Positions 16,974 through 26,110 are shown, counted from the first letter of the stretch. The stretch is 43,421 nucleotides of DNA from an uncultured Collinsella sp. (GCA_900541665.1 UQKV01000016.1:1-43421), one strand, 5' to 3'. Notes: a model not told the origin generated them from the letters alone. Numbers and translations: made by a program.

Positions 16974-18104
16974 ATGCAGCCCAAAGCCGCACGCAACATA
17001 CCCATCGAAGCACTGCGTTTGGTCGCGGTCGCCGGCATCGCGGTGTTCCACACCTTTCAGTGGACCTTCCAAGCCGTCTGCGTCGGCGCCGTGGAATATG
17101 CCCCACTTGCGATGTTCCCCCATTCCGGCGTGCTCGGTTTTATTAACTTGCTTGGCTGCTGGGCCAACGAGGTCTTCTTTATGATCTCGGGCTATTTTCT
17201 CATCGCTTCGGCCGCGCGTGCTTGGGACGGTGGAGCAACGTGGAAGTCGCAAATGCAACGGACGGCACAGCGCCTTGGCAAGGTCATTATGCCCACTGCG
17301 TTTTATTGCCTCGTGGCGCTCGCGTGGTCCACGGTCGTCTCCCCCATTCCCGATGTTACCCTCAGTACGCACTACTGGTACACGCTAGGCCTTGAGTTTA
17401 TCTGGGTCTATGCCGCCACGGTCTTCATGGCGCCATGGTTTGGACTGGCTAAGAGTCGACTCTCCCAGAAGAGCTACACGACGACGGTCATCGCCGTTGG
17501 CATCCTCGCATTTGTTGTTAACGGGTATTTGGCCGCCATGAGTGCGACAAGCGGCGGTGAGTTTTCTTGGCTCCAGAAACTCATGAGCGCCGTCACGTAC
17601 GTTATCGCATTTTTGATCGGCGGACTGCTCCGCGACGTAACCGACGCCATGGATTCGGACAGGGCGGGCGCCTTGGGCATGCGCTCGCTCGTAACGGTTT
17701 TGGTGCTCACCACCATCCTGGAAGGAGCACTCTCCTTCACCGGCAACCTCACGGCGATGGCAACCCTCTCCTACAAATCGACCTCGCTGATCTCGTTTGC
17801 CCTCGCTGCCGCCTCCTTGCTCTTTGCGGCAACCCAACGCAGCGCCTTAGGCAATCCGCGGACTGCAGGTGTCATCGTCACCTTATCGACCGCCACGCTT
17901 GGTTTCTATGTGATGCAGTCGCTCACCAGTAGCCTGTGGCGTCCCGTCTTCAATACGTTGCTCGCAAACATACTGATCAGCCAAAACAGCCCGGCAGCTA
18001 TATGTATCGTCACGGGTATCGTCATTAGCATCGTCTTTGCTCTGGCACTTCTCATCATCGATGCAGCTAGAAGTCTTATCGAACGCAAGCTCAAGAGGCA
18101 ATAG
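16974..18104 (+). CDS. Membrane acyltransferase, acyltransferase-3 (OafA/YrhL-like) family
   Basis: The 376-residue protein has about ten hydrophobic segments, starting with IEALRLVAVAGIAVFHTF, which carries the family's conserved R and H near the N-terminus. CWANEVFFMISGYFL is the second hallmark (VxxFFxxSGYF). Members transfer acetyl or other acyl groups across the membrane onto sugars of surface glycans or peptidoglycan. An AGAAAGGA site lies close upstream of ATG. Placement between GT2 genes suggests it decorates the glycan they build. The C-terminus is basic and cytosolic (ERKLKRQ), and there is no fused SGNH domain. Confidence 0.87.
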   Translation: MQPKAARNIPIEALRLVAVAGIAVFHTFQWTFQAVCVGAVEYAPLAMFPHSGVLGFINLLGCWANEVFFMISGYFLIASAARAWDGGATWKSQMQRTAQRLGKVIMPTAFYCLVALAWSTVVSPIPDVTLSTHYWYTLGLEFIWVYAATVFMAPWFGLAKSRLSQKSYTTTVIAVGILAFVVNGYLAAMSATSGGEFSWLQKLMSAVTYVIAFLIGGLLRDVTDAMDSDRAGALGMRSLVTVLVLTTILEGALSFTGNLTAMATLSYKSTSLISFALAAASLLFAATQRSALGNPRTAGVIVTLSTATLGFYVMQSLTSSLWRPVFNTLLANILISQNSPAAICIVTGIVISIVFALALLIIDAARSLIERKLKRQ

Positions 18105-18274
18105 ACACGCTGCCGTCAGACGCTAAAGCCGCTACAGCCGTGGCAGGTTCCTGCGTTTTATTCAAAGCTTGCCGCCAAGGTGCGCCGAGCCTTTACAATA
18201 GGACAGTCCCAAGGACGTATTCGATAGCTTCCGCGCTGCACTCGCCCGCCGCGCGTGAAAGGATATATTGCCCC

Positions 18275-19294
18275 ATGCCTTCAACCCTTCCCGCTCCCAT
18301 CGATAAGCTCGCCATTGTCGTCGTTACGTACAAGCGCCAGGAACTCCTGGCCAACTTGTTCGACTCCATGACCGGGCTCACTGCCGCGCCCTGGCGCATC
18401 GTGATTGTCGATAACGAGAATTCGCGCGAGACCGAGGCCATGTGCACCGCATTCAACGAGCGCCTGGCTAACCTGTGGGGCATCGACACCGAGCAGCCTG
18501 ACGCGCAGGGCGGCACCGACCGTGTCATCTACGCCCCGCAGCTCGAAAACGGCGGCGGTGCGGGCGGCTTCTCCGCCGGCACCAGATGCGCCTACGACCT
18601 GGGCGCTCAGTGGTTCTGGGTGATGGACGACGATGTGCTCGTCATCCCCGAAGGCATCGAGCGTCTTGCCAAGTGGACCGACCGCTACGACGTCATCCAG
18701 GGTTCGCGCCTGGACTTTGACGGCGGCGCCTTCTTTTGGCAATACCAACTCATCCTTTCGCTCGGCATTCCCAACCCTGTCGCCAAGTGGGACCTGGGAC
18801 CCGAGGGCTACCGCGCCATGAACCAGCTATGCTTTGAGGGCGGCATGTTCTCGCGCCGCGTGGTCGACAAGATCGGCCTGCCCGATGCGCGATTCTTCAT
18901 CTACGGCGACGATGCCTGCTATGGTTACGTGGCCAGCCAGCACTTCCCCGCCGCCGTTGTGGCCGACCTGGTGCTCAAGCGCGCCCGCGCCGTCTCTAAC
19001 TGGGATATCGCCGGCAAGCGCCAGCTCAACTCCACGAGCGACACCAACCGTTACTACATCATGCGCAACCGAGGCTTCCTCGCTCGCTATATGCAGATCT
19101 ACGGTGACTACCACCCCATGCTGTTCCGCCTGGGCAATGCCGCGACCTTCTGCAAGGAATTCATTCGCCTGGCTGCGGTCGATAAGTGCTTTAAGACCGG
19201 TATTCCGGCGCTGCGCCGAGGCATGAAGGACGCCCGCAAGATCATCAAGGATCCCAACTGGAAGCCCATGCCGCCCATGAAGGACACCGAGTAA
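18275..19294 (+). CDS. GT2 family glycosyltransferase, GlfT/rhamnosyltransferase-like
   Basis: I start at ATG 18275 (339 residues), with AAAGGA 11 bases upstream. The open frame extends 45 codons further but with no domain match. The GT-A core has KLAIVVVTYKRQELL, IVDNEN, NGGGAGGFSAG and FWVMDDDV as metal site. Later FIYGDDACYGY resembles the acceptor-site YGDD/E of galactofuranosyl- and rhamnosyl-transferases. It differs clearly from the four minus-strand GT2 genes. It ends 25 bases before the convergent ATPase gene; I see no strong terminator there. Confidence 0.88.
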   Translation: MPSTLPAPIDKLAIVVVTYKRQELLANLFDSMTGLTAAPWRIVIVDNENSRETEAMCTAFNERLANLWGIDTEQPDAQGGTDRVIYAPQLENGGGAGGFSAGTRCAYDLGAQWFWVMDDDVLVIPEGIERLAKWTDRYDVIQGSRLDFDGGAFFWQYQLILSLGIPNPVAKWDLGPEGYRAMNQLCFEGGMFSRRVVDKIGLPDARFFIYGDDACYGYVASQHFPAAVVADLVLKRARAVSNWDIAGKRQLNSTSDTNRYYIMRNRGFLARYMQIYGDYHPMLFRLGNAATFCKEFIRLAAVDKCFKTGIPALRRGMKDARKIIKDPNWKPMPPMKDTE

Positions 19295-19318
19295 CGGAAG
19301 CCGGAAACACCTCGGCGC

Positions 19319-21115
19319 TTAAAGCCGCTGGCACACCGTAGCCACATGCTGCCCATCAAAACCGAACCCCCAGCGCATGCGACCCACGCCGGGGCGTGGT
19401 ACACGGATTTCGTCGATGCCGTCGCGCTCTATGTCGAGTAGCGACTGCACGGCCAGCAATTCCAACCCCAGCGCATCCACATCGGGGTCATACATCATGT
19501 TGATCGTTATCAGCGGACGTTCATCGAGCATACCGATCGTATCGGCTATGTCGAACACGGCGCCCGTGGGAAAAACCTGGATGTCCCAGCGATCCGCGCC
19601 ACACTTTCGCCTCGAGGCAGGATTGGCATAGCCAGGCAAGCCAAAGCAGAGCCCCTGCAAGAGCAGATGATATGGCAGTGGCGTATCTGGGTCGGTCGCA
19701 CCGATTCCCGCATCTCCCAAGATGCGGCTTAGCGCCCGCCTCACGGTATCCTCGTTCCCATGGCACAGCCCGTCGCGAAACACATCGACGTCTCGAATGT
19801 CTTCTGCAGCGCACTCAAACCACTCAATAATCACTAGACGCAAGGCCTGGCGAAGCTCGTTATTGGGCAATCGCAAAGCACGGAGGCGATCGCCATGCTC
19901 TGGCTCCTCAGTCATATCCGTCGTGAGAAAACCGGACAGATACAGCGCTGTCCACATGCCATCGTCAGGCGAGACATCTGGCTCTGCAGTGCCCAAACAA
20001 AGCGGGACCTCAGCGCACCCATGGGCCTCGAGCAAATCAAACAAGACCGAAAGGCGGTCGAGATTCCACCCGGCAACTACCCTACTCAGGCAATCGGCAT
20101 ATCCATACAGATCGGCACGCACAGGCGCCGTGCAGCCTCGGCCCAGAAAACCGATCACACGCTCTGGACTCGAGCAATAGGCCCTGCCAAACCGATACCC
20201 CTCGAGCCATTCACGCGCATCATCCAGGTATTCCTCGCGCCCAGCATGATTCAATAGAGCCTCGACCTCGGCATCCGAAAAACCGAAACATCGGTCACAC
20301 CACGCCGACAGCGGCGTCGTCAGACAATACGAGCAGCCGCGCGAAGAAAGCGCCACTTCGGCAGGACTGGGACGCTCCCCCATCAGACACGTCAGCCGCA
20401 ACGAATCACGCGCAGTGGCAATGGCGTCGAACAGCACACGGTCAAGTAGTTCTGCCGGATCGGCGTCGGAAGCGTCCCTCGCGCTCGCACGGCGAGACCA
20501 CGCCGCATCGTACCCATCAACGAGCAATACAACCTGCTCATCGCAGGCAATCTCCAGCAGCTCTATGAGCATACCGAGCACCGAGTCAACCTCGTCCGCG
20601 CTCGCCACGCCACGCGCGACACGTTCGATGTGACGCACCTTATCTCGACCTAAATCCGGAGCCTCCAAGAGCGCCAACAAGCGAGCGCACTCGCCCGAAA
20701 GGGCATCGCGCACGACGCCGGCAACAGCGGGGCCACGCCTCCCAGCGCCAGAAAAGTCCAGCGATATCACCGGATAGCAAGCATACTCATCCCGATAGCG
20801 CCCGCCGTTCGCATCCCAAATCTGAGCATCGGCAAACGAGATCCGACCGGCGCGACCGACCGCCGGACGCTCCAGAAAAGCCCTGAGCATCGACAAGTTC
20901 ATGCTCTTGCCAAAACCCTCGGGTCGACAGCACACCACAACGGACGCGTCGCAGTCCAACACATCAGCAATAAACATGGTCTTGTCAACCAGCATGCAGC
21001 AACCAAGGGCCTCCGCATAGTCGTGCATGCCAATGGGCAAAACCGCATCGTCGACACAGCCGATCAAGCGCACGCCAAAGCCAGCAGCACAATCAACATT
21101 TGCCTGTTCAGACAC
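19319..21115 (-). CDS. AAA-ATPase-like protein with a degenerate PD-(D/E)XK-type C-terminus
   Basis: I place the start at GTG 21115 (598 residues); TTG 21118 is equally possible. AGGGGG lies 9 and 6 bases upstream respectively. The N-terminal pattern LPIGMHDYAEAL...MLVDKT and the P-loop-like RPEGFGKSMNLSML (about residues 64-77) match the AAA-ATPase_like family usually fused to a DUF1703/PDDEXK_9 nuclease. The usual Walker B LIDEYD reads LLVDGYDA here (D about residue 200), so the glutamate is missing. In the C-terminus GADRWDIQVFP corresponds to the usual GRYDI, but the expected E-x-K strand reads LITINMMY. Both activities may be impaired. These proteins are abundant in gut anaerobes and their role is unknown. 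Confidence 0.72.
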   Translation of the reverse strand: MSEQANVDCAAGFGVRLIGCVDDAVLPIGMHDYAEALGCCMLVDKTMFIADVLDCDASVVVCCRPEGFGKSMNLSMLRAFLERPAVGRAGRISFADAQIWDANGGRYRDEYACYPVISLDFSGAGRRGPAVAGVVRDALSGECARLLALLEAPDLGRDKVRHIERVARGVASADEVDSVLGMLIELLEIACDEQVVLLVDGYDAAWSRRASARDASDADPAELLDRVLFDAIATARDSLRLTCLMGERPSPAEVALSSRGCSYCLTTPLSAWCDRCFGFSDAEVEALLNHAGREEYLDDAREWLEGYRFGRAYCSSPERVIGFLGRGCTAPVRADLYGYADCLSRVVAGWNLDRLSVLFDLLEAHGCAEVPLCLGTAEPDVSPDDGMWTALYLSGFLTTDMTEEPEHGDRLRALRLPNNELRQALRLVIIEWFECAAEDIRDVDVFRDGLCHGNEDTVRRALSRILGDAGIGATDPDTPLPYHLLLQGLCFGLPGYANPASRRKCGADRWDIQVFPTGAVFDIADTIGMLDERPLITINMMYDPDVDALGLELLAVQSLLDIERDGIDEIRVPRPGVGRMRWGFGFDGQHVATVCQRL

Positions 21116-21250
21116 CAAAACGTTCCCCCTAAATCGCAGCACGATGCCAATTGTAATGACCGCATCGCATGTACCGATGTCGCCGCGCAAACATATCGGG
21201 CAACGGTAGCAACAAGAGGTGTGAGGGGGCACAACTAATCGTTGCACAAC

Positions 21251-21284
21251 AAAACGGGGCCCGATGCATTCGCACCGGACCCCG
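21251..21284 (-). terminator. Intrinsic terminator of the LPXTG-like protein gene
   Basis: On the minus strand ACGGGGTCCGGTGC and GCATCGGGCCCCGT form a 14-bp stem with two imperfect pairs, followed by TTTTG. It lies about 35 bases beyond the stop at 21318. Confidence 0.8.
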
Positions 21285-21317
21285 TCCCGACTATTTAGTT
21301 ATCTGGCAACTGAGAGC

Positions 21318-23090
21318 CTACTCCTCAGAGTCGTCCTCTCCAGAAGCTTTCTTCTGCTGATCGAGCTTATGCTTACCACTTACGATAGACGTAGCGCCCA
21401 GCGTGGCCAAGCTCGCGCTGGCAAGGCTCGCCATCACAATCAGATCGCCCGTCTTGGGCATGTTACCGCCCGAAGTCTTAGTCGTTGTAGTGGTGGTTGT
21501 AGTGGTCACCGTCTTGGAGTCATTTTGCTCTTGGACCTGGTTGTCAGCACCGCTCTTGTCGTCGTCTTCGGGCTGTTTCTTTTCGCCCTCGGTCTTGCTC
21601 TCGTCCTTCTTCTGAGTGGACTTGTCGTCCTTCTCCTCAGAGCTAGAACCCTTATCAGATTCGGTCTTCTCGGAAGCCTTGTCCTTGGAGTCGCCCTTTG
21701 CGGCTTCGGTCTTTTCCGTGGAAACCTGATCAGAGTTGTCCTTGTTCTGGGTCGAGCCGTTATTGACACCAGCCATCAGCGAAGAACCCAGCGTAGAACC
21801 AAGCTGCACGGAGAAAGAGGGCTTCTTGTCCGGCGAAGCAACGGGGGCGTCCGGCGCCTTATTCGAGTCGTCCTTGGAAGCACTGGAATCAGGAGTTGCA
21901 TCAGAGCCGGAGCCGTTGTTAGAGCCGGTGCCAACGGACGAATCGCTCGAACCGGTGGATGAGTTAGAGGTGCCAGCGTCGGTCGAATCAGAAGCGTCGC
22001 TGTCCGTATTGCCGACAGAGCTTGAAGACGAATCGCCCGCAGCAGAGCCGTTCGAATCGGAGCCGTTCGAGGTAGAGCCGTCGTTGGTAGTGCCACCAGC
22101 AGAGCCATTACCGTCAGCATCGGTCGAGGGCGCATCTATCCTGTCATCGTTGGCATCGTCACCCGAGTCGCCATTCGAATCAGGTGTCGGCGAGGGCGCC
22201 GGCGTAGGCTCGGGCTGCACGGGCGTCGCAGCGGCCTCGTCCTCGGCGATATAAACCAAGCAGTCCTTCAGCTCATTCTTATAACGATTCTTCCAGCCCT
22301 CATGATACTGGGGCTGGCTCGAATACTTGGTGGCAACATTGTTGACCACGCTGTTGGAAAGCGCCGTCACAAACTCGCGGTCGGACATATCGTTGGAAAG
22401 ATTCGCCCAGCGGAAAAAGTCCCTGCAGCCACCGGTACCGCACATGTTGGTGATGCTCCACACCATACCCTTGACGCAATCGGCGCGGCCCGAAATATCA
22501 ATGCCCAAGCCGCTCTTGAGCCACGCCTCGGTCACCGCATAGTACGAGTTATACGCATAGGCATCTTGAAGTGCTGAGAACTCAACAGGATCGGTGTTGT
22601 ACGCACCTTGGAAGGCCTCCTGCGCAATACGGCCCAGCTCGGTGAGCTGGCCGTTCTCGTACATGGCATTGCTCGTGTTGGAAATCTCGCTGCCGCGATC
22701 AATCGCATCCTTGAGCATGCTGTATTTTTCGGGGTTGTAGTTGTAGGCCTGCTTCATAAACGGAATGAGCGACCAACGACGGTCGAACTGGTAATAGCCC
22801 AGCGCGTTATAGCCATCGCCATACGAAAAGCCCTGGTTATAGTTGCCGTGGCTCTCGTATTTGGTGAAGTACTTCATCTCGGCAGTCACATTGACAAACG
22901 AGACCCCCTGAACCGACCTCAGCACACCCGAAAAAGACTGCTGGGTGTAAAGGCCCTTATCGATATCGGTGGCATCCGAGGCAACACCCGGCGTGGGCTC
23001 CTCGGCAACAGCAGTCATAGGCGCGGCAACGGCGCCAAACGAAAGCGCCAGCGTCAGGCCCGCCACAATCGCGGAATGCTTGGGCTGCAT
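21318..23090 (-). CDS. Secreted wall-anchored protein with lysozyme-like N-domain and Ser/Asp-rich stalk
   Basis: The 590-residue protein has a signal peptide (MQPKHSAIVAGLTLALSFG, cleavage near AVA at residue 29). Residues ~60-265 are globular: FTKYESHGNYNQGFSYGDGYNALGYYQFDRR suggests a lysozyme- or transglycosylase-like fold with a possible catalytic Glu in KYESHG, but I cannot name the family with certainty. Four Cys (DCVKGM, MCGTGGC and DCLVY) may form disulfides. Residues ~270-540 are a low-complexity Ser/Asp/Thr then Lys/Glu stalk. The end has MPKTGD, a hydrophobic helix and a basic tail, a sortase signal with Met replacing Leu of LPXTG. GGGAGGATCTT is the ribosome-binding site. It likely remodels the wall from a surface-attached position. 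Confidence 0.82.
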   Translation of the reverse strand: MQPKHSAIVAGLTLALSFGAVAAPMTAVAEEPTPGVASDATDIDKGLYTQQSFSGVLRSVQGVSFVNVTAEMKYFTKYESHGNYNQGFSYGDGYNALGYYQFDRRWSLIPFMKQAYNYNPEKYSMLKDAIDRGSEISNTSNAMYENGQLTELGRIAQEAFQGAYNTDPVEFSALQDAYAYNSYYAVTEAWLKSGLGIDISGRADCVKGMVWSITNMCGTGGCRDFFRWANLSNDMSDREFVTALSNSVVNNVATKYSSQPQYHEGWKNRYKNELKDCLVYIAEDEAAATPVQPEPTPAPSPTPDSNGDSGDDANDDRIDAPSTDADGNGSAGGTTNDGSTSNGSDSNGSAAGDSSSSSVGNTDSDASDSTDAGTSNSSTGSSDSSVGTGSNNGSGSDATPDSSASKDDSNKAPDAPVASPDKKPSFSVQLGSTLGSSLMAGVNNGSTQNKDNSDQVSTEKTEAAKGDSKDKASEKTESDKGSSSEEKDDKSTQKKDESKTEGEKKQPEDDDKSGADNQVQEQNDSKTVTTTTTTTTTKTSGGNMPKTGDLIVMASLASASLATLGATSIVSGKHKLDQQKKASGEDDSEE

Positions 23091-23229
23091 AAGATCCTCC
23101 CTGCATTGGTGTAGTTAAAGTGCAGTTTGCAAAGATGAATCTAAGTATTGCAGCTCGCCCGTTGTTGCACAACAACCCCTCGGTAAACGGCAACAACCCT
23201 CCGCGAAATCTTAAGGAATTGCGGTCAAC

Positions 23230-23661
23230 CTACAGCTTAATGTCAAAGTTGATTTCGGGGACGGCGGCCAGGTCGGCCAACGTCACGCCGTCAACATAGT
23301 TCTCGATGACCTCGTCCAGGCCGCGCCAGAACTTGACGGTCGAGCAAAGATCGCTGCGAGTGCAGCTGTTGTCGATGCCATCGCACGCCACCGGAGCCGT
23401 GCTGCCCTCGACGGCGCGCAGGATGTCGCCGGCACGCACTTCGGCCGGATCCTTGGCCATCATGTAGCCGCCGCCCTTGCCGCGCACGCTCTTAAGCAGG
23501 CCCGCCTTCATAAGCGGACGAACCAGCTGCTCCAAATACTTTTGCGAGATATGTTCACGGTCGGCGACCTCGCGCAGGGCGATTTTGCCCTCGACGTCAC
23601 CAAGCGCTGCGATATAGATCATCAGCCGGAGGGCATAGCGGCCCTTAGAAGAAATGAGCAT
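23230..23661 (-). CDS. Rrf2-family (IscR/SufR-like) iron-sulfur regulator
   Basis: I start at ATG 23661 (MLISSKGRYALRLM, 143 residues), with a GGGAGGGTAGGT stretch upstream; the longer frame adds 32 residues unlike the family. The winged-helix domain shows REVADREHISQKYLEQLV and GLLKSVRGKGGGYMMA. Three cysteines in CDGIDNSC then TRSDLC have the arrangement that binds a [2Fe-2S] or [4Fe-4S] cluster in IscR, although the first spacing is six residues rather than five. It is divergent from sufCBDSU, so it most likely senses Fe-S status and controls the suf promoter and itself. Confidence 0.9.
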   Translation of the reverse strand: MLISSKGRYALRLMIYIAALGDVEGKIALREVADREHISQKYLEQLVRPLMKAGLLKSVRGKGGGYMMAKDPAEVRAGDILRAVEGSTAPVACDGIDNSCTRSDLCSTVKFWRGLDEVIENYVDGVTLADLAAVPEINFDIKL

Positions 23662-23682
23662 ACCTACCCTCCCATTGTTCCT

Positions 23683-23719
23683 GGGACAAAACCACCAGGG
23701 GCATTTGTCCCAAATCTTA
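23683..23719. repeat. Inverted repeat GGGACAA-N15-TTGTCCCAAATCTTA, copy 1
   Basis: GGGACAA (23683-23689) and TTGTCCC (23705-23711) are perfect inverted arms, extending to TGGGACAAA/TTTGTCCCA, and AAATCTTA follows the right arm. A third half-site TGTCCCA lies at 23750-23756. It sits just upstream of the Rrf2 gene. The same arms, the same 15-base spacing and the same AAATCTTA tail recur at 29112-29148 at the other end of the suf operon. It could be a regulator site, an RNA hairpin or a REP-type element. Confidence 0.75.
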
Positions 23720-23776
23720 TGCACGCGGGGCAAACAAACCTGATTATTATGTCCCACATCTAAAAAGTCGAGTGGA

Positions 23777-23820
23777 TTAGTCGGGTTTTCCCTTGACTAA
23801 CGCAGAACCCATAGTAACTT
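23777..23820 (+). promoter_or_regulatory. Candidate suf promoter with overlapping inverted-repeat operator
   Basis: TTGACT (23793-23798) and TAACTT (23815-23820) form a plausible -35/-10 pair with a 16-base spacer. TTAGTC (23777-23782) and GACTAA (23795-23800) are a perfect 6-bp inverted repeat with 12 bases between; the right half overlaps the -35 box, as expected for a repressor. Rrf2 proteins often bind such dyads, so the adjacent regulator is the natural candidate. Binding is inferred, not shown. Confidence 0.55.
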
Positions 23821-23884
23821 TATTCCGAGAAGATTCCTAGGGTTTAGCACACCTATGAGTACACCATATACAGAGAGGGACAGC

Positions 23885-24685
23885 ATGAGCGCAAATCCGC
23901 TGCTTTCCATCGAAGGTCTGACCGCCTCCGTGGACGAAAAGACCATCCTCCACAACGTCAACCTCAACGTCGCCGCCGGCGAGACCCATGTGCTGATGGG
24001 ACCTAACGGCGCCGGCAAGTCCACCCTCGGCCACCTGGTCATGGGCGACCCCGTCTATACCGTCAACGATGGCCGCATCGTCTTTGACGGCCAGGACATC
24101 ACCGATCTCACCACCGACAAGCGCTCCCGCGCCGGCCTGTTCCTGAGCTTCCAGGCCCCGGCCGAGATCCCGGGCGTGCCGCTGTCGAGCTTTTTGCGCG
24201 CCAGCATCGCCGGCCGCCCCGGCCTGGAGATGAAGGGCAAGGAGTTCCGCCGTCGCGTCAAGGAGCTCGCGGCCGAGCTCAACATGGACACCGCCTACCT
24301 CAACCGTGAGCTGGGCGTGGGCTTCTCGGGCGGCGAGAAAAAGAAGGTCGAGATGCTTCAGCTTCTGCTGCTGCAGCCCAAGCTCGCCATCCTGGACGAA
24401 ACCGACTCGGGCCTGGACGTCGACGCCCTGTCCACCGTCAGCCACGGCATGGACGCCTACCGCAAGAGCTGCGACGGCTCCATGCTCATCATCACGCACA
24501 ACACGCGCATCCTGGAGCACCTGGATGTCGACCGCGTCCACGTTATGGTCAAGGGCCACATCGTGCGCGAGGACGACGCCTCGCTGATCCCCTGGATCGA
24601 CAAGAACGGCTTTGAGACCTTCGAGCGCGAGGCCGCCGAGCAGCGCGCCCAGGCCGAGGCCGCCGCTGCCGAGCAGCAGGCGTAA
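23885..24685 (+). CDS. sufC: SufC, ATPase of the SufBCD Fe-S scaffold
   Basis: The 266-residue soluble ABC-type ATPase powers Fe-S cluster assembly on SufBCD. Start ATG 23885 is preceded by GAGAGGG; an upstream in-frame ATG at 23855 lacks such a site. Walker A is GPNGAGKST, the signature is FSGGEKKKVEM, and Walker B is LAILDETDSGLD, all diagnostic for SufC. The C-terminal ~20 residues are Ala/Glu/Gln-rich (AEAAAAEQQA), a short lineage extension. It is first in sufCBDSU, with 12 bases to sufB. Confidence 0.97.
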   Translation: MSANPLLSIEGLTASVDEKTILHNVNLNVAAGETHVLMGPNGAGKSTLGHLVMGDPVYTVNDGRIVFDGQDITDLTTDKRSRAGLFLSFQAPAEIPGVPLSSFLRASIAGRPGLEMKGKEFRRRVKELAAELNMDTAYLNRELGVGFSGGEKKKVEMLQLLLLQPKLAILDETDSGLDVDALSTVSHGMDAYRKSCDGSMLIITHNTRILEHLDVDRVHVMVKGHIVREDDASLIPWIDKNGFETFEREAAEQRAQAEAAAAEQQA

Positions 24686-24697
24686 AGGGGCGACACA

Positions 24698-26110
24698 ATG
24701 ACCAAGAACCGCACCGAGGTCGCGGACATCGACCGGAGCCTCTACGACTTCACCTATGGCGAGGAGGGATTCGAGCGCCTCGACGCCGGCATCACGCCCG
24801 ACATCGTGCGCGAGATCAGCGCCAAGAAGGACGAGCCGCAATGGATGCTCGACCTGCGCTTAAAGTCCCTCGAGATCTTCAACCGCTTCCCCAACCCGAC
24901 GTGGGGCCCCTCCATCGAGGGCCTGGACATGGACAACATCGTCACCTACGTCAAACCCAACACCGACCAAAAGCACGACTGGGAGTCGGTGCCCGACGAC
25001 ATCAAGAACACCTTTGAGCGCCTGGGCATCCCCGAGGCCGAGCGCAGCTACCTGGCGGGCGTCGGCGCGCAGTACGACTCCGAGCTCGTCTACCACAACA
25101 TGCAGGACACCGCGTCCAAGATGGGCATCGTCTACTCCGGCATCGAAGAGGCCCTGCACGATCCGCAGTGGGAGCCGCTCATTCACGAGAAGTTTATGAC
25201 GCTCATCCCGCCCACCGACCACAAGTTTGCGGCCCTGCACGGTGCCGTGTGGTCGGGCGGCTCGTTTGTCTACGTGCCCAAGGGCACCAAGCTCGATTTT
25301 CCGCTGCAGAGCTACTTCCGCCTCAACGCCAAGGGCGCCGGTCAGTTTGAGCACACGCTCATCATCGTCGAGGACGATGCCGACCTGCACTTTATCGAGG
25401 GTTGCTCCGCGCCCAAGTACAACGTTGCCAACCTCCACGCCGGCGCTGTGGAGCTGTTTGTGGGCAAGCGCGCACACCTGCGCTACTCGACCATCGAGAA
25501 CTGGTCCAAGAACATGTACAACCTCAACACCAAGCGTGCGCGTGTGGACGAGGACGGCGACATCGAGTGGATCAGTGGCTCCTTCGGCAGCCACGTGGGT
25601 TACCTTTACCCCATGAGCGTGCTCAACGGCCGCCGCGCTCGCTCGAGCTTTACCGGCATCACCTTTGCCGGCGCCGGCCAGAACCTCGATACCGGCTGCA
25701 AGGTCGTGCTCAACGCGCCCGAGACCTCGGCAACCGTCGAGACCAAGGGCATCTCCAAGAGCGGCGGCATCCAGACCTTCCGCAGCTCCATTGTGGCCAC
25801 GCCCAAGGCCGAGGGCTCCAAGGCAACCGTGAGCTGCCAGTCGCTCATGCTCGACGACCAGAGCCGCTCCGACACCATCCCCGCCATGGACATCCGCGCC
25901 AAGAACGTCGACATCGGCCACGAGGCCACCATCGGCCGCATCGGCGACGACAAGGTGTTCTACCTGATGAGCCGCGGCATCTCGGAGGAAGAGGCCCGCA
26001 CCATGATCGTCAACGGCTTTGCCAACCCGGTCTCCAAGGAGCTGCCGCTTGAGTACGCCGTCGAGATGAACAACCTGATCAAGCTCGAGATGGAAGGAGC
26101 GATCGGATAA
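24698..26110 (+). CDS. sufB: SufB, core scaffold of the Fe-S assembly complex
   Basis: The 470-residue protein is the beta-helical scaffold on which SufBC2D builds nascent [4Fe-4S] clusters. The length fits the family. Conserved blocks include YSGIEEAL, GSFVYVPKG, GSHVGYLYPMSVL and RSDTIPAMDI. VSCQSLML and GHEATIG align with the E. coli SufB Cys and the His-Glu pair used in cluster assembly. AAGGGG precedes the ATG. The stop TAA overlaps the sufD start by one base (TAATG), which favours balanced SufB and SufD synthesis. Confidence 0.97.
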   Translation: MTKNRTEVADIDRSLYDFTYGEEGFERLDAGITPDIVREISAKKDEPQWMLDLRLKSLEIFNRFPNPTWGPSIEGLDMDNIVTYVKPNTDQKHDWESVPDDIKNTFERLGIPEAERSYLAGVGAQYDSELVYHNMQDTASKMGIVYSGIEEALHDPQWEPLIHEKFMTLIPPTDHKFAALHGAVWSGGSFVYVPKGTKLDFPLQSYFRLNAKGAGQFEHTLIIVEDDADLHFIEGCSAPKYNVANLHAGAVELFVGKRAHLRYSTIENWSKNMYNLNTKRARVDEDGDIEWISGSFGSHVGYLYPMSVLNGRRARSSFTGITFAGAGQNLDTGCKVVLNAPETSATVETKGISKSGGIQTFRSSIVATPKAEGSKATVSCQSLMLDDQSRSDTIPAMDIRAKNVDIGHEATIGRIGDDKVFYLMSRGISEEEARTMIVNGFANPVSKELPLEYAVEMNNLIKLEMEGAIG

